Shown here one piece after another: positions 1 to 10,149 of a stretch of DNA of 64,000 nucleotides. Below the pieces are notes generated by a model. The model did no database searches, was not told the origin of the DNA, and saw nothing but the letters and a program-made list of their open reading frames with translations. The stretch comes from Marthasterias glacialis (Eukaryota; Echinodermata; Asteroidea; Forcipulatida; Asteriidae). The first letter of the stretch is position 1; each line of letters opens with the position of its first letter. The stretch is taken from contig OU452232.1 of NCBI GenBank assembly GCA_911728455.2, positions 3,852,501-3,916,500 of the forward strand. The letters run 5' to 3'. Both the position numbers and the translations under genes were made by a program.

Positions 1-110
1 CATTATGCAGCAGCGTCCGGGCGGACACATTGCATATGCAAAACCGTCCGGCGGACGGTATTGCATATGCAATAATGTCCGCCGGATAGTATCGCATAGA
101 GGACATAATT
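1..110. repeat. GC-rich unit with the palindrome TTGCATATGCAA, two copies plus a variant
   Basis: TTGCATATGCAA occurs at 30-41 and 61-72, alternating with GC palindromes of the GTCCGGCGGAC type (about 15-25, 45-57, 77-86). The unit is about 31 bp and fades after 100. Confidence 0.6.
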
Positions 111-242
111 GCATGCGACACCGGCTGTAAAGAAAAGAGCAGAAGCATGAGTAACTTGTTCACAACGTGTTGAACTATGCAACGGTTGGTAACTATACAG
201 TTAAGGGGGGGGGGTCCTTTTAACTCAGACCTTGTAACCTTT

Positions 243-520
243 GTTTACGAAAAGAGTGACCTTGTACATTCCAGGGCCTTTCTGGCAGGCAAGATACAAC
301 ACTGGGCACATGGGAATCTTTTTACATCTTGTGTCATTATTTCCACATAAATTTAAGAGTTATGAAAATAACAGCTGAACAAGTTTTGAGATGTGCCCCC
401 TTTCTTCATATAAAAGTTGAAAGAAAGAAAAAGTAGATGGGCTGTGTATAAACAAATCTTGCCTGCAGACGTCCAGGCTCGCGGCTCTTTTGTAAACTTG
501 TAATGTCAACGGTTACACGG
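243..520. repeat. Family C interspersed repeat, copy 1
   Basis: Begins GTTTACGAAAAGAGTGACC and ends CTTTTGTAAACTTGTAATGT. The internal words AAAATAACAGCTGAA, GTGCCCCCTTTCTTCATAT and CTGCAGACGTCCAGGCTC recur at 5644-5958 and 55027-55335. About 280-310 bp, non-coding. Confidence 0.7.
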
Positions 521-613
521 TCTATGATCTTGCCTCGTACTTTTGTCTCCTTTTGTGATACTAAGCCAATTTTTTGTTAAACCGTCCCGGGTTTTGGGTA
601 AAGCAATGGTAGA

Positions 614-988
614 CTCTGAACCAGCGCCGTAACTAGGGTAAAACTTTAGGGGGCACAAGGGGGTGCACCGTTTTTCGTAGGGGGCACTTTTGGCCAATTA
701 AAACTGTAGTTTCCGTTTGAATATTTCTTAAACAAGCCCCCTCTTCAGTGTTTTCTGACGTGTTGACGTAAAACAAAATACATTTTGTGTGTAAATAATT
801 AAAATTAAAAAACATTGAAATTACTACGTAAATGCTCATAAAATGTAACATTATATTCTGGTAATTTTTAATCTCAAAAGTCCAGATTTCAAATGGGGGG
901 GGGGGGCACCGGGGGGGGGGCACGGACACCAGTTGGGGGCACGTGCCCCCGTGCCCCTCCCCCGTTTAGTTACGCCACTGCTCTGAAC
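614..988. mobile_element. hAT-type MITE with intact 8-bp target duplication
   Basis: The direct repeat CTCTGAAC lies at 614-621 and 981-988. The element at 622-980 starts CAGCGCCGTAACTAGGG and ends CGTTTAGTTACGCCACTG, imperfect terminal inverted repeats. An 8-bp duplication with CAG...CTG ends is the hAT signature. There is no coding capacity, and long G runs (896-920) lie inside. Confidence 0.8.
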
Positions 989-1514
989 GAACCATTGTGT
1001 TGACGTGGTCTCTTTTGCATCTCCATATACAAGACTCGCGTACTACGCTGTTCATGGTGACCTAATTTACGTTGAAGTTTAGAGCAAACGAGTGGAGTGA
1101 ACCCCGTGCATACAATAATTTTTACAGCTCTGATCCAATGTTTATCTATATACGTCAAATATGTTTTGCCAAACTCAATGTGATAACAGCGGCGTAGCAT
1201 CCGCGTACAGATATTTGTATACGGGCGAAATTTCAGTTAAAATTACCCGATTACAGCAAGTTTCACGATGTCCGGAGGTTGACTGGGGGCAAGCGGGGGG
1301 GGGGGGGGGGAGATGTTCCACAGGGGGGGGGGGCTGATCCCTTTGACTCCTATACAGCCAAAGCCCTTCGTAAAAGATACAATTGAAAACTTAAGGGGGC
1401 TAAAGTCACGTTATTGTAGTGGTTAATTTCAATTTACAAAAAAAACCGAACATTTCCCCGAGTGTATATAACTGGGTGACAATGTTGGGGGAAAAGGGTA
1501 AAGGTAGATCATAC
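989..1514. other. Spacer left of the secreted-protein exon
   Basis: No gene or named repeat seen. Two long G tracts (1297-1310 and 1325-1332) lie here. This should be the first intron of the gene at 1515-1854. Confidence 0.4.
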
Positions 1515-1854
1515 CTCCGGATCCTAAAGAGTTGCCCGCACCGGGCCCACTGCCAGCCCCGTAGCCCGATCGATCGGCCGAAATCCTCCCGGTCGAGCTC
1601 ACTGTCACGCTGCTAGCTCTGAGGGTAACATGTGAAGAGGCGGTGGACTCCATCAACAGAGTACCTTGGACATCCAGGCTTCGAAGTTCCCCTGCGAAGC
1701 CCGGCGGGGCGACGAAACACGTTGTCCCCACGGCGATACTCAAATCTCCACCCACACCGGGGTCCGTACATGCAGAAGATGCACCCGACGAAATGCCAAA
1801 AGTGCAAATCAGAAGAAGCACCACCAATGGAACTGAATTACCAGTTTGGCACAT
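1515..1854 (-). CDS. First coding exon of a secreted glycine-rich protein (partial gene)
   Basis: Read on the minus strand, this exon begins with a Met followed by a typical signal peptide: a short polar head, the hydrophobic core VPLVVLLLICTFGIS, then small residues (SGASSA) suitable for cleavage. The mature part has two Cys, a stretch of alternating hydrophobic and polar residues (ELRSLDVQGTLL, HVTLRASSVTVSS) that suggests stacked beta strands, and then a Gly-rich tail (GYGAGSGPGAGNS). The frame stays open to a splice donor, GGAG|GTATGA, at 1515/1514, leaving phase 1. Later exons would lie at lower coordinates and I could not find one in 1-1514, so the gene probably continues outside the window. 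An in-frame Met 13 codons upstream (start 1893) is possible, but the nearer one gives the better signal peptide. I do not recognise the family. The combination of a beta-rich, Gly-rich segment after a signal peptide suggests an extracellular or cell-surface protein; that is inference. Confidence 0.55.
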
Positions 1855-1899
1855 TCTGCCTCCAAACTTCTGACACCAAGTTATTTTGTGCAAGTCCGT

Positions 1900-2470
1900 T
1901 TTGATTCCAAGAGAGCTTTCCTCCAGAGAACAAACATCGCATTAGTGCATTATTAGTAAACAAAAACAGCATGAAGATCATGTGGCTAGACCTCTCAGCT
2001 TCAGTTTGAAATTACGCTCAACACAACGAGAAAAAAACCAACCCTCCACCATTAAAACAACGATTAAAAGCTGAAAAGTTGTTTCCATAAGCGCTAGGTT
2101 TGGATCATTGACTCTTTTGATATCGGCACTAAGCTGATAACCACAGAGTACTGAAAGAGTTAACACCGTTGAAGTGTTTCAATATCAATGCGCCACTGCG
2201 GTAAAGAAAAACACAAAACAACAAAAAACATAACTTTTTTTACAGCGCAGTTTTCGCGTTAAGTTAATGGAGGTTCCACAACAGGAAAAACAATCTTGTT
2301 GTTCACTTGTCTCCAATCAATGTCCGGCCGTAATCACAATAGATTGTTTGCGACGTGCAGTTTTGCTCGTAGCACACCATATTGTGTTGTACGGGGTTAC
2401 ATCCGTCAGCGGGGAACTTCCCGAAATTCAAGCCCTTTTGTTGAAATTAAAGCCCCAAAGGAAGTCAGTA
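1900..2470. other. Spacer without recognised feature
   Basis: AT-rich at first (1920-2260). The short ORFs at 1978-2166 and 2267-2512 show no family resemblance. This is the 5' flank of the minus-strand gene at 1515-1854. Confidence 0.4.
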
Positions 2471-2477
2471 CACAGAT

Positions 2478-2998
2478 GTATACCAACAAAGATTGTTATA
2501 CCATGGAATTAGATTGTGAATTTTTATTGGTCGAGAACCAATCACGTGACATAATACAAAATTTCATACGGTCTTCCCCAAAAATGATGTTGTCGGGGTC
2601 CATTACCTATATCGTCCTCAGACAATTCATTTCATCGTCCCCGTTGATATATACATTGAAGTTAGCGATACATCCGAGAAAGAGGTAGGTCATGTCGCCC
2701 GCGTCCATTACCTAGATCATTCTCAGAACATTATTTCATCGTCCCCATTGATCTGTACAACCAGATTAGCGGTGCTACCTGAGAAAGAGGCTACTAAGCA
2801 ACCACTGGTACTATGCACGCTACTGTACTTTCGATATGATGCTCGCGATAGGGACCAGTACATGTAAATGTAATGAACTACGTGTTGCAAATAAAAATTA
2901 AGTTGAAATGTTCCACCAATTTTACTTTATTGTCAAAATAAATTATTAAGGGCCTTTTTAACAATCCTGCAATCTAATACCATGGTATAACAAAACGA
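2478..2998. mobile_element. Inverted-repeat element containing a 104-bp tandem duplication
   Basis: The ends mirror each other: GATTGTTATACCATGGAATT near 2490 and AATCTAATACCATGGTATAA near 2968. Between them GTCCATTACCTA...GAGAAAGAGG occurs twice, at about 2599-2686 and 2703-2790 (period 104). The end motif GTGATTGGTTCTC with CAATAAAAATTCAC also occurs at 6547-6577. Confidence 0.5.
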
Positions 2999-3124
2999 TT
3001 GTTGTCTGCTGTGATGTGGTCCATGCTGTTTTGGACACCCTCGGGGGCCGGCTACGCCTCGGGTGCCATCTGCCCCCTCGGGTGTCCAAAACAGCATGGA
3101 ACACATCACAGCAGACAACAGTAT
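2996..3124. repeat. Strong hairpin, arms about 46 bp
   Basis: The left arm TTGTTGTCTGCTGTGATGTG...GGACACCCTCGG is mirrored by CTCGGGTGTCC...CACATCACAGCAGACAACA with very few mismatches and a loop of about 25 bp. A related, weaker hairpin lies at 5958-6097. Confidence 0.75.
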
Positions 3125-3684
3125 AATGAAGGCCGCGGAGTGTCCAGGTTGTGTTCTGCAACATGTTGGACACAAACTGTAGAGACCTACTCTGCAGCAA
3201 ACTCCTTAACCCCAGCTCAACATTGGTGAGAAGAAAAACATAAATGTTCAGATTCACATACATTGTATACCTTTACACAAAAAGATAATGATGGTAGAAA
3301 ACTTTCTTTAAAATACTTCTGCCTGAAGTGTTATCGTTTTTCATTGATAAATGAAATAAGATCCAAACTTCTCTGCCTATATATAGGAATGCGTACACAA
3401 AAAAATGTTGAGCGCATTTTTACCGTTTTCTCGCAAATGAAACAACGAAATGAGCTGATATTTTCACAAGTTGGTTTTATTACAAATATCTTGATTTGTG
3501 CAAAGAATGGAAGACAGACACTTTACCAATGTCGACCTGGGGCTTAAAATGCTGGGTCCGACTTTTGGCCGAGTTATTCGAGAAAAGTTAGAGGCTTTCA
3601 TTTAAGGTGTTGCACGAGAAAAAAATCCGACAATGGTACCCTCGGGTCCTCCGCTTCATCATGGAGTCCCCCAGCCTTTCAAAT
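3125..3684. other. Spacer, no gene recognised
   Basis: Short ORFs at 3263-3547 and elsewhere match nothing I know. The sequence is AT-rich with a few homopolymers. Confidence 0.35.
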
Positions 3685-3885
3685 TCCATTTGGTGCTTGA
3701 TAAAAAAAAATGTGGCAGGGTGTACCCCCCCTCCTATTGTGTCTTCATTGTGTTCTGGGAATCTCAGGAATTTCTTTAAGGATTTTAGGGGGGATGGTTC
3801 TGTACAAGGGGGGGGGGGGGCGTGTTAGAGAATGGGAACATTTGGGGCCTCCCTCTGCCACATATCGGGCATGGCATATCAAATT
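3685..3885. mobile_element. Family F MITE (CCACATATCGGGC ends) with probable 10-bp duplication
   Basis: Ends TGGTGCTTGATA...TGTGGCAGGG (3691-3720) and CCTCTGCCACATATCGGGC (3849-3870) are inverted. TCAAATTCCA flanks both sides (about 3679-3688 and 3880-3889), a likely target duplication. The inner sequence GTGTACCCCCC and the G tract match the outer shell of the nest at 21250-23870. Confidence 0.6.
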
Positions 3886-3889
3886 CCAG

Positions 3890-5640
3890 TGAACATAGTT
3901 CTTGGTTGGGTACAATTTTTAAGTGTTCGGTTATCACGAGAATGGGCGGATCAAGTGAGTCATTTTGCTGATTCGTGGGTATTGTCACTCACTACGGGCC
4001 GGTGGAAAAAGGGTGGTTTGGTGTGTGGCGCTGTGGGGTGTAATAATAGACCAACATTACGCGACCAATGTTTACATGTCGTTACCTGTAGTGGGTACTA
4101 CGTCATCTGGGCTGATGGCAAACTACGTGCAATACATGATGTGACCGACAAAGTTACAGTCGGCTTTTGGTAATAACAACACAGTTACTAAGCTCTTTTA
4201 TTAAAGTTGTATGTTGTGACATTGATTTTTATCACATTACTGTTTCATATACTACCAGTATTCTACTACAAAAGAGGTTTATTTTTGAGTTATGCGTCGG
4301 AGTCGGACGACGATGTAGCCACCCGCCTGTTATTTTGTTTATCAGCGTTTTCAAATAAAAAGAAAAGTATTTATTGAGTCCTAAACGTCCATCCTCTGGT
4401 CAATTTGACATGGGTAGTCCCAAGGCCCGTCGAGTTATTCTCCGCCCAAGTAAAAACACCCCTACACTTGTGTAAATTTTCAAAACGTCCGAGCATCGAT
4501 CTTGAAAAATGGTCCTACACCTACGAGCAAATAGGACCATTTTTTTCAGGGCCTAGGTCATCCAAAATACCTCAAGTTACAAGCCAACAACCCCCAGGTC
4601 ACGATTGTGCAAAGTTTTTACACTGTTCCCCTTTTAATTGGCACCTCAGATCTTTCTAGTATGGAATATTTTGAGGGCTACAAAATATTCATGAGGCCGA
4701 CCGACTGTTTCCTCCCTATTTAGTGGGATCAGCCTTTCCGAACTACACTTGCATTCCCAAAACATTCAACTACACGCATATCCGAATCCCGGACAGAATG
4801 AAGAACTAAGGGATGTAAGCTACGTAGGAAATGAGACATCCCCTATGGCACTGTTCAGACCAACCAGGATTTGAAAAGCCCTTGATATTCATGCACAATT
4901 AAAGGTCACATGAATGTATTTTTTTTAATGCAGTCCTTGGAAATGCACCTTTGTGTTCCATTTAACCTTACTTTCAATTTTCATTTTGCCATTTTCAAGG
5001 GTACTTTGCTGCCTTTGGGTTTTTATGCTAAAACAAATTTCCATGTTCTTGAGCAAACGTGTAATGTCATCAGGCAGAAACATCAACCTTGCAATTAGTT
5101 TATGCATAAAAAGTTGACAGAATTTAGGATGCTTTTGCTGTTGTAAACTTTCTTTTCTTTAGTAATTCGTTGTGTCAGTTCACGGCAGTAAGCCGATGAG
5201 CAAACCTTTACTCACAAACGCTTTCAATAAGCAAATTTTGGGTTTCACAATTTCCTGAATTGCAACAGACAACCACAGTGTCTCCCTGAAATGACATCAC
5301 GGCAACAGCGCCCTCAGTTGTCTGGAAAAGCCTGGGCAATTCTTAATGTTTAAAGAAAAGCACTTTTTAATGAAATTAAACAAAAAAGGGATGTCAATTA
5401 GTTTTCATATACATGCCCCTCTGATAAAACATTTGATTCAATGTAAAATAACATACCAGATTTATTTCCAACTGATTTTTAAACAATGAGATGTCATGTT
5501 TATTGTTAGCCAACAATTAAACTTTTCGGTGAGTTGTTTCTCTGTTGTATTTCAAACTGTTTAAGATTTTTTCAAAGGCAACCATTTTTTTCACTGGCCC
5601 AAGGTACAATACCTAATGTGCCAACAATGTATAACCATTT
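3890..5640. other. Spacer, no gene recognised
   Basis: The 113-codon ORF at 3832-4173 overlaps a repeat end and has no recognised motif. At 4494-4550 GAAAAATGGTCCTAC...AGGACCATTTTTTTC forms a small hairpin. The rest is AT-rich. Confidence 0.35.
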
Positions 5641-5643
5641 TTT

Positions 5644-5958
5644 TTTTACAAAAAGAGTGACTTTGTATATGTAAATTGCAGGACATTTCCTGGCAAGAAA
5701 ACTTCTACACTGATCATAGTTATGGGAAATTTTACATTTTGTATCATAATTTCCACATTAATTATAAAAATAACAGCTGTATGAGTTTAGAGCTGTGCCC
5801 CCTTTCTTCATATCAAAACTTGATAAAAAGCAATCTCCATAAAATATACAGATTTGACGTTTTCTTCCACTGAGCCGTGTACGAATCGTGCCTGCAGGAA
5901 GTCCAGGCTCTGTGGCTCTTTTTGTAAACATGTGATGTCACAGGTTACATCATACAAT
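5644..5958. repeat. Family C interspersed repeat, copy 2
   Basis: Shares with copy 1 the words AAAAAGAGTGAC, ATAAAAATAACAGCTG, TGTGCCCCCTTTCTTCATAT and CTGCAGGAAGTCCAGGCTC, and ends TTTGTAAACATGTGATGTCA. Confidence 0.7.
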
Positions 5959-6097
5959 TGTTGCATGCTGTCACGGGGTCCATGCTGTTTTTCTTTACAC
6001 CCGAGCGGGCAAATGGCACCCGGGGTGAAGCTGAGGGAGCCATTTTTAACCACGACGGTGTACAAAACCCATGGACCCTTTCACACAGCGTGCAACA
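5958..6097. repeat. Hairpin related to the one at 2996-3124
   Basis: TTGTTGCATGCTGTCACGGG with GTCCATG is mirrored by CATGGACCCTTTCACACAGC with GTGCAACAA. An inner CACCCGGGGTG lies near the loop. Confidence 0.6.
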
Positions 6098-6238
6098 ATG
6101 GGAGGCTTTGGGGGACACTAGGTGGCAGCAGACTTACCAGGTAAATCCATTGTTCTTGCATGCTCAGAACTACGTAAACAATGGAAAACTACCTGGTATG
6201 TCTGCTGCCACCTAGTGTTCAAAAGTCTCCCATTGTTT
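6095..6238. mobile_element. Family D MITE, copy 1 (GGTGGCAGCAGAC hairpin)
   Basis: The arms CACTAGGTGGCAGCAGACTT and GTCTGCTGCCACCTAGTG are inverted, with outer AATGGGAG/CTCCCATT. Related copies lie at 13386-13520, 43385-43535 and 60594-60718. Confidence 0.8.
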
Positions 6239-6239
6239 T

Positions 6240-6863
6240 GTTACACCATGGTAATAATACATGTATAGCAGGACTGGGCAACAAACATTATAAAGTGAAA
6301 TAAATTATATTTTGTTGTTCATTTCATCGAACATTCCATTTCCTTGTTTGTTTGAATAAATTCTGAAAACACTTTAACAGGAAATTACCTACAACCTCAT
6401 ACCCGGGCCTATTTCTAATATTGTACAAGGCGGTGGAAACGACCAACAGTGGGCAAGATCATGAGTGATGTACCCTGTGGGGTACATCACTCTTGTTCCC
6501 CTACTGAGCGTACGCGCCATGTACATTTGTTTTTGTAGCACACCATGTGATTGGTTCTCAATCAATAAAAATTCACAATTTATTACCCTGGACAATTCGA
6601 CCCTGCAGCTATGCAACATGACCAAAATACTCAAGACCAGAAGCTGGTAAGCATAACAATTTGTTATAGCAAGAAAATACCTTTCCTGCTAAATCAGTAG
6701 ATTGCCAACCAAAATGTGCAGGGTAGTTTACAGGTACACCACTGATTGTGACTGGTCCCCTTTCTTTGAAGCTTAGCAGATATATTTGTTCAGCGTAATT
6801 TTCTGCTGAAATGTTTTTCTGAACCCTTTAAGATTTCAAAGAGTACATTATTTTGTTTTCTTT
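6240..6863. other. Spacer with a short perfect palindrome
   Basis: GAGTGATGTACCCTG and TGGGGTACATCACTC (6461-6491) form a near-perfect stem with almost no loop. The motif at 6545-6580 repeats that at about 2510-2545 on the other strand. This is otherwise the 3' flank of the Tigger-derived ORF. Confidence 0.5.
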
Positions 6864-7586
6864 TTAAGGATGAAAAAAGTCTGTGATCTTGCTTTGTTGG
6901 TCATTTTTCCGACACTGCACTAAGCTTGCCTCCAGTCCAGCAATTCGCAGGAAATCTTCACCACTCGACTCTTGCCTGATGTTGAAGTAGTCCTGAAGGC
7001 GGGATAGACAGTGGAACGCCTCGGCAGTTGAGGGAGAAGGAAGCATCAGCTCCTCTTCATACGCCTCATCTGTTGACTGGTCCACGGCAGGCTCCTCAAC
7101 CTGCTCCTGGTGGGCAGTCTGATTACGATTATCTTTCACTCTGGAATCCTCTGTTAGTCTTGTGGCTCCAGCATGCTGGTGCTTGGTAATAAGTAGCTGG
7201 TGACGCCTTTTGAAGCGGCACAACCACCCACAGTTTGCCTTGAAGTCTTTGCGGCCCAACTTCATCGCCAGCTCGTTGGCCTTCGCTCGGATGCTGGGAC
7301 CAGTCACGGGGAGCTCTTTAGCCATCATCTTCTGAAGCCACGACAGCATAGCCCTTTCAATGTCGCCATGGAGGGCATGACGCATGCGCTTTCGCGACTG
7401 TTCATAAGACTTGCTGCATGTGACGATATCCTTCCGATTCTTCAATATGGTCCAGAGAGTACTGGCGGGGATTCCAAACTGCCGAGCGAGCTCAGCCTTT
7501 TTCACTCCTGGTCTCTCCTCCACAGCTTTGATAATTTCCATCTTTTTTTCAATACTAAATGACAACCGTTTGCTCCCGTTTGCCAT
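6864..7586 (-). CDS. Pogo/Tigger-derived CENP-B-type DNA-binding protein with PIP box, no DDE domain
   Basis: Single-exon ORF of 240 residues, start MANGSKRLSF; a Met 10 codons upstream is less likely. Residues about 5-55 form a psq-like helix-turn-helix (KRLSFSIEKKMEIIKAVEER, ELARQFGIPASTLWTILKNR). Residues about 75-150 form a CENP-B-type second HTH (GPSIRAKANELAMKLG, then the GWLCRFKRRH motif). This pair is the DNA-binding half of pogo/Tigger transposases, CENP-B and jerky proteins. In a full transposase a DDE catalytic domain of roughly 200 residues follows. Here it is absent: an acidic linker leads directly to a leucine-rich C-terminal segment and ends QQSKITDFFHP, which fits the PCNA-interacting (PIP) consensus QxxIxxFF. 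PCNA binding has been described for Drosophila pogo transposase. The product should bind DNA and perhaps PCNA but cannot cut DNA. It is either an internally deleted transposon copy with the frame kept or a domesticated gene; I found no convincing terminal repeats around it. Confidence 0.8.
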   Translation of the reverse strand: MANGSKRLSFSIEKKMEIIKAVEERPGVKKAELARQFGIPASTLWTILKNRKDIVTCSKSYEQSRKRMRHALHGDIERAMLSWLQKMMAKELPVTGPSIRAKANELAMKLGRKDFKANCGWLCRFKRRHQLLITKHQHAGATRLTEDSRVKDNRNQTAHQEQVEEPAVDQSTDEAYEEELMLPSPSTAEAFHCLSRLQDYFNIRQESSGEDFLRIAGLEASLVQCRKNDQQSKITDFFHP

Positions 7587-7702
7587 AGTTTCTGAAATGA
7601 CACAAACATTTATCATACATGCAAATCAATTATGCATACATGAATGAATGATTTTTTTCAAAACAATTTAGTGAACCATTCAGAAAATTACAGTTCTTGC
7701 TG

Positions 7703-7884
7703 GGCCCAGTAACACTAACAGGGGCGCTGTACTCCTTTTTTTAAAAATAGATTTATTATAGGTCGTACCGGTATGACAGATAAAAAAAAATAATAATAAA
7801 ATAAAAAATTGAGTTTAGTGCCCCAGTACGACCCATGTCAAAACCTATATAAAAAATAGGAGTACAGCACCCTAGTTACTGGCC
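7703..7884. mobile_element. Family E MITE, short copy (CCCAGTAAC...GTTACTGG)
   Basis: GCCCAGTAACACTAACAGGG then GCGCTGTACTCC on the left is mirrored by GGAGTACAGCACCCTAGTTA on the right, with inner GGTCGTACCGG/CAGTACGACC arms. Larger members lie at 21580-23214 and 23983-24930. Confidence 0.75.
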
Positions 7885-9480
7885 TTGCAATAATTATGAT
7901 ATGATTAATGAATTAACGAAAAGGTAAAAAAAAATAACTTGAAAAAAACAAAAAACGCCCAGGTTTTTTTGAATTAAATCTATCGATCATTCCTTAACCT
8001 TGCTATGATTTATTCTACTGCTATGGACGGTTATTTAAACCCTTAAAATTATCAAAAGATAAAAGTAAAGAGTGAGTGTAACCTATGTTTGAATGTAAAG
8101 GAAATTATTTTCATCTTGAAAAACAACATATTTAACAATGAAAATAACCAACAATCATACGGTTTGGGTCGAGACCATATAAGTTGAACAGCGCCCTCAC
8201 TCCACACTCGCTTGATTTTTGTTTTCGCTGCGAGTAAATCTGTCTGGTGAGTGGGAGGCCAAAGTCTAAATAGTTTTCGATTACAAGTATGTTACTCACC
8301 ACGCATTAGCATTTACAAATCAGTTCGTACGCTAGATAAAGAAGGGATTACATAGCGAAATATTCCAGCATGAAATGAGCTGGCCATCGAAACATTTCGG
8401 TCCCGTGGCCTACCGTGATTTTGTTAGTCACAACACGACGCCATTTCCCCCCCTAAAATTAGATTCCGACTAACCGAAAAACATGCAACAAGTTTCGGTA
8501 TTGATTGGCACGGTATTGATTTCAGTCGGTTATTTTGTTTAGTGGCCGATTATTTCAAAGTAACTATTTTCCAATACTTTCCCCTAAAATGCCAGGAAAA
8601 AACCCAAAACAAACTTAAGTGAAAAGACAGTAAAACAAATCGATAAATAAAATAAAATCAAAGTTGAGTTTTGCGATACAAAAAAAAAAAAAAAAAAGCT
8701 GCGGGGAACAAAAATATCTGGTTTCCGGCCAAACACCTTCCTAAGTAGTTTAAAGTATAATTTACCCAGATTGACGATATGCTGAAAGACAATCAGCCAT
8801 GCTCCGAGACAAGTACTTAAGCTACACAGGGCACCTGGGGGGCACTGGAAGAATGTGGGGGTCACGGGCCCCCTAAGCCCCCCTCCCCCCCCCCCCCCCC
8901 CCCCCCCCCGGCTACAATACGCTGTATAGATGACATTGCAGGACGCTATTGCTGCTAATTAGGCAGTGAAAAAATAATAATAACAATAAAAAGTAAAAAA
9001 AAAATAAAAAATAAAAAACAAACACAAATAAACCTCTACCAAAACAAAACAAGCATCAGCTTCAATAGTTCATTTTATTTGTACTGCTCTTCAACTTGTT
9101 TATTTGTAAACAACAACAATACATGTCATACAATATAAACTTCTTGTGCTCTGATTACAATTCATGAACCCGTGAACTTCAGGTTTAACTCTATATTTGG
9201 CTTTTAAATCAACTAGGTTTTCTGCATAAAAGTGAAGCGAAAACATCCTTGCTCAGTCAAAACACCCAGTTCCCTTTGGTTAAAGTCCTTTTGTTTCTGC
9301 GTATAGACACCCCCCTCCCCCCCCCCAAACACACACACCTTTATTGTCCTGGTAAACTGAGGACATCTTTTCATTCTTCCAATGATTTGATGTTCTTCAG
9401 CGGCGTCCTCATTGGTTTTGAACACAAAATCCAACCTCAGACATCTTTTTTCTTTCATTTTATTTTATATATTTTTTTAA
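7885..9480. other. AT-rich spacer
   Basis: No gene recognised. A long C tract (8881-8910) and A tracts (8680-8697, 8995-9020) occur. Confidence 0.4.
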
Positions 9481-9483
9481 AGT

Positions 9484-9660
9484 CAATAGACCTTATGCAC
9501 ATGACATCATTTGTGTAGGGCGCCCTCGTCTAGAGGTCAAAATGAGGTTGTTCATTGGCCAATCCTGTGCGCCACGCGTACAAATCTCTGCGTTTCCATT
9601 GTTACATCGATTTACCTCTAAGATGGCGGCGTGATGACGTCAATGCATAAGGTCTATGGG
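9484..9660. mobile_element. MITE with AATAGACCTTATGCA ends
   Basis: Left AATAGACCTTATGCACATGA and right GACGTCAATGCATAAGGTCT with ATG form inverted ends about 20 bp long. Total length about 175 bp; non-coding. Confidence 0.65.
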
Positions 9661-9967
9661 TAGGCTAGTTCTGATACAAACTCACTATCACACACATAAT
9701 TAAGAGAATGCAATATACCCTTCATATCAAACTTTATAGTTGCGTACAATGATTCGTAATTTTCAACATTTCAGAAAAACTCAATTTCAAGTTTAGAAAC
9801 ATAAATGTCAACATAATTGATTCACTTTCAACAATGCAAATAAAAATTGGTCGTACCAATTTGAATAACACTGTGATTAAATATTAATGGCATATAATGC
9901 GTCCTGGCAAAATAATTATTGAATTATTTTTTGCCAATCAGCTTTATGAAATTTAAACCAGCTCTCC

Positions 9968-10146
9968 ATGTATACAAGCCTGGAATTACATGGAAGCAAC
10001 AGAAGCCATGGCCTCTGTTGCCCTGGTCTTGGCCTTGGTGCCCCTTCAAAAGTTTCCCATAGACTTTAAGATTTTCTAGGGGAAGTGTCCTTTGCAAAAT
10101 AAAAATGGCCTTGCCCTCTCTCAAACATGAAATTCCCCGCCTGTAC
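9968..10146. repeat. Interspersed repeat, partner at 26420-26600
   Basis: Shared words: AAGCCTGGAATTACATGGA versus CAGGCCTGATATTTCACGG at the start, GTTGCCCTGGTC versus GTTACCCCTGGTC, and GCCTTGGTGCCC. About 180 bp; the short ORFs here are coincidental. Confidence 0.5.
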
Positions 10147-10149
10147 ATA

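Noticed and set aside
3832-4173. 113-codon ORF
   Set aside because: It begins inside a MITE end, no motif is recognised, and no splice or regulatory context supports it.
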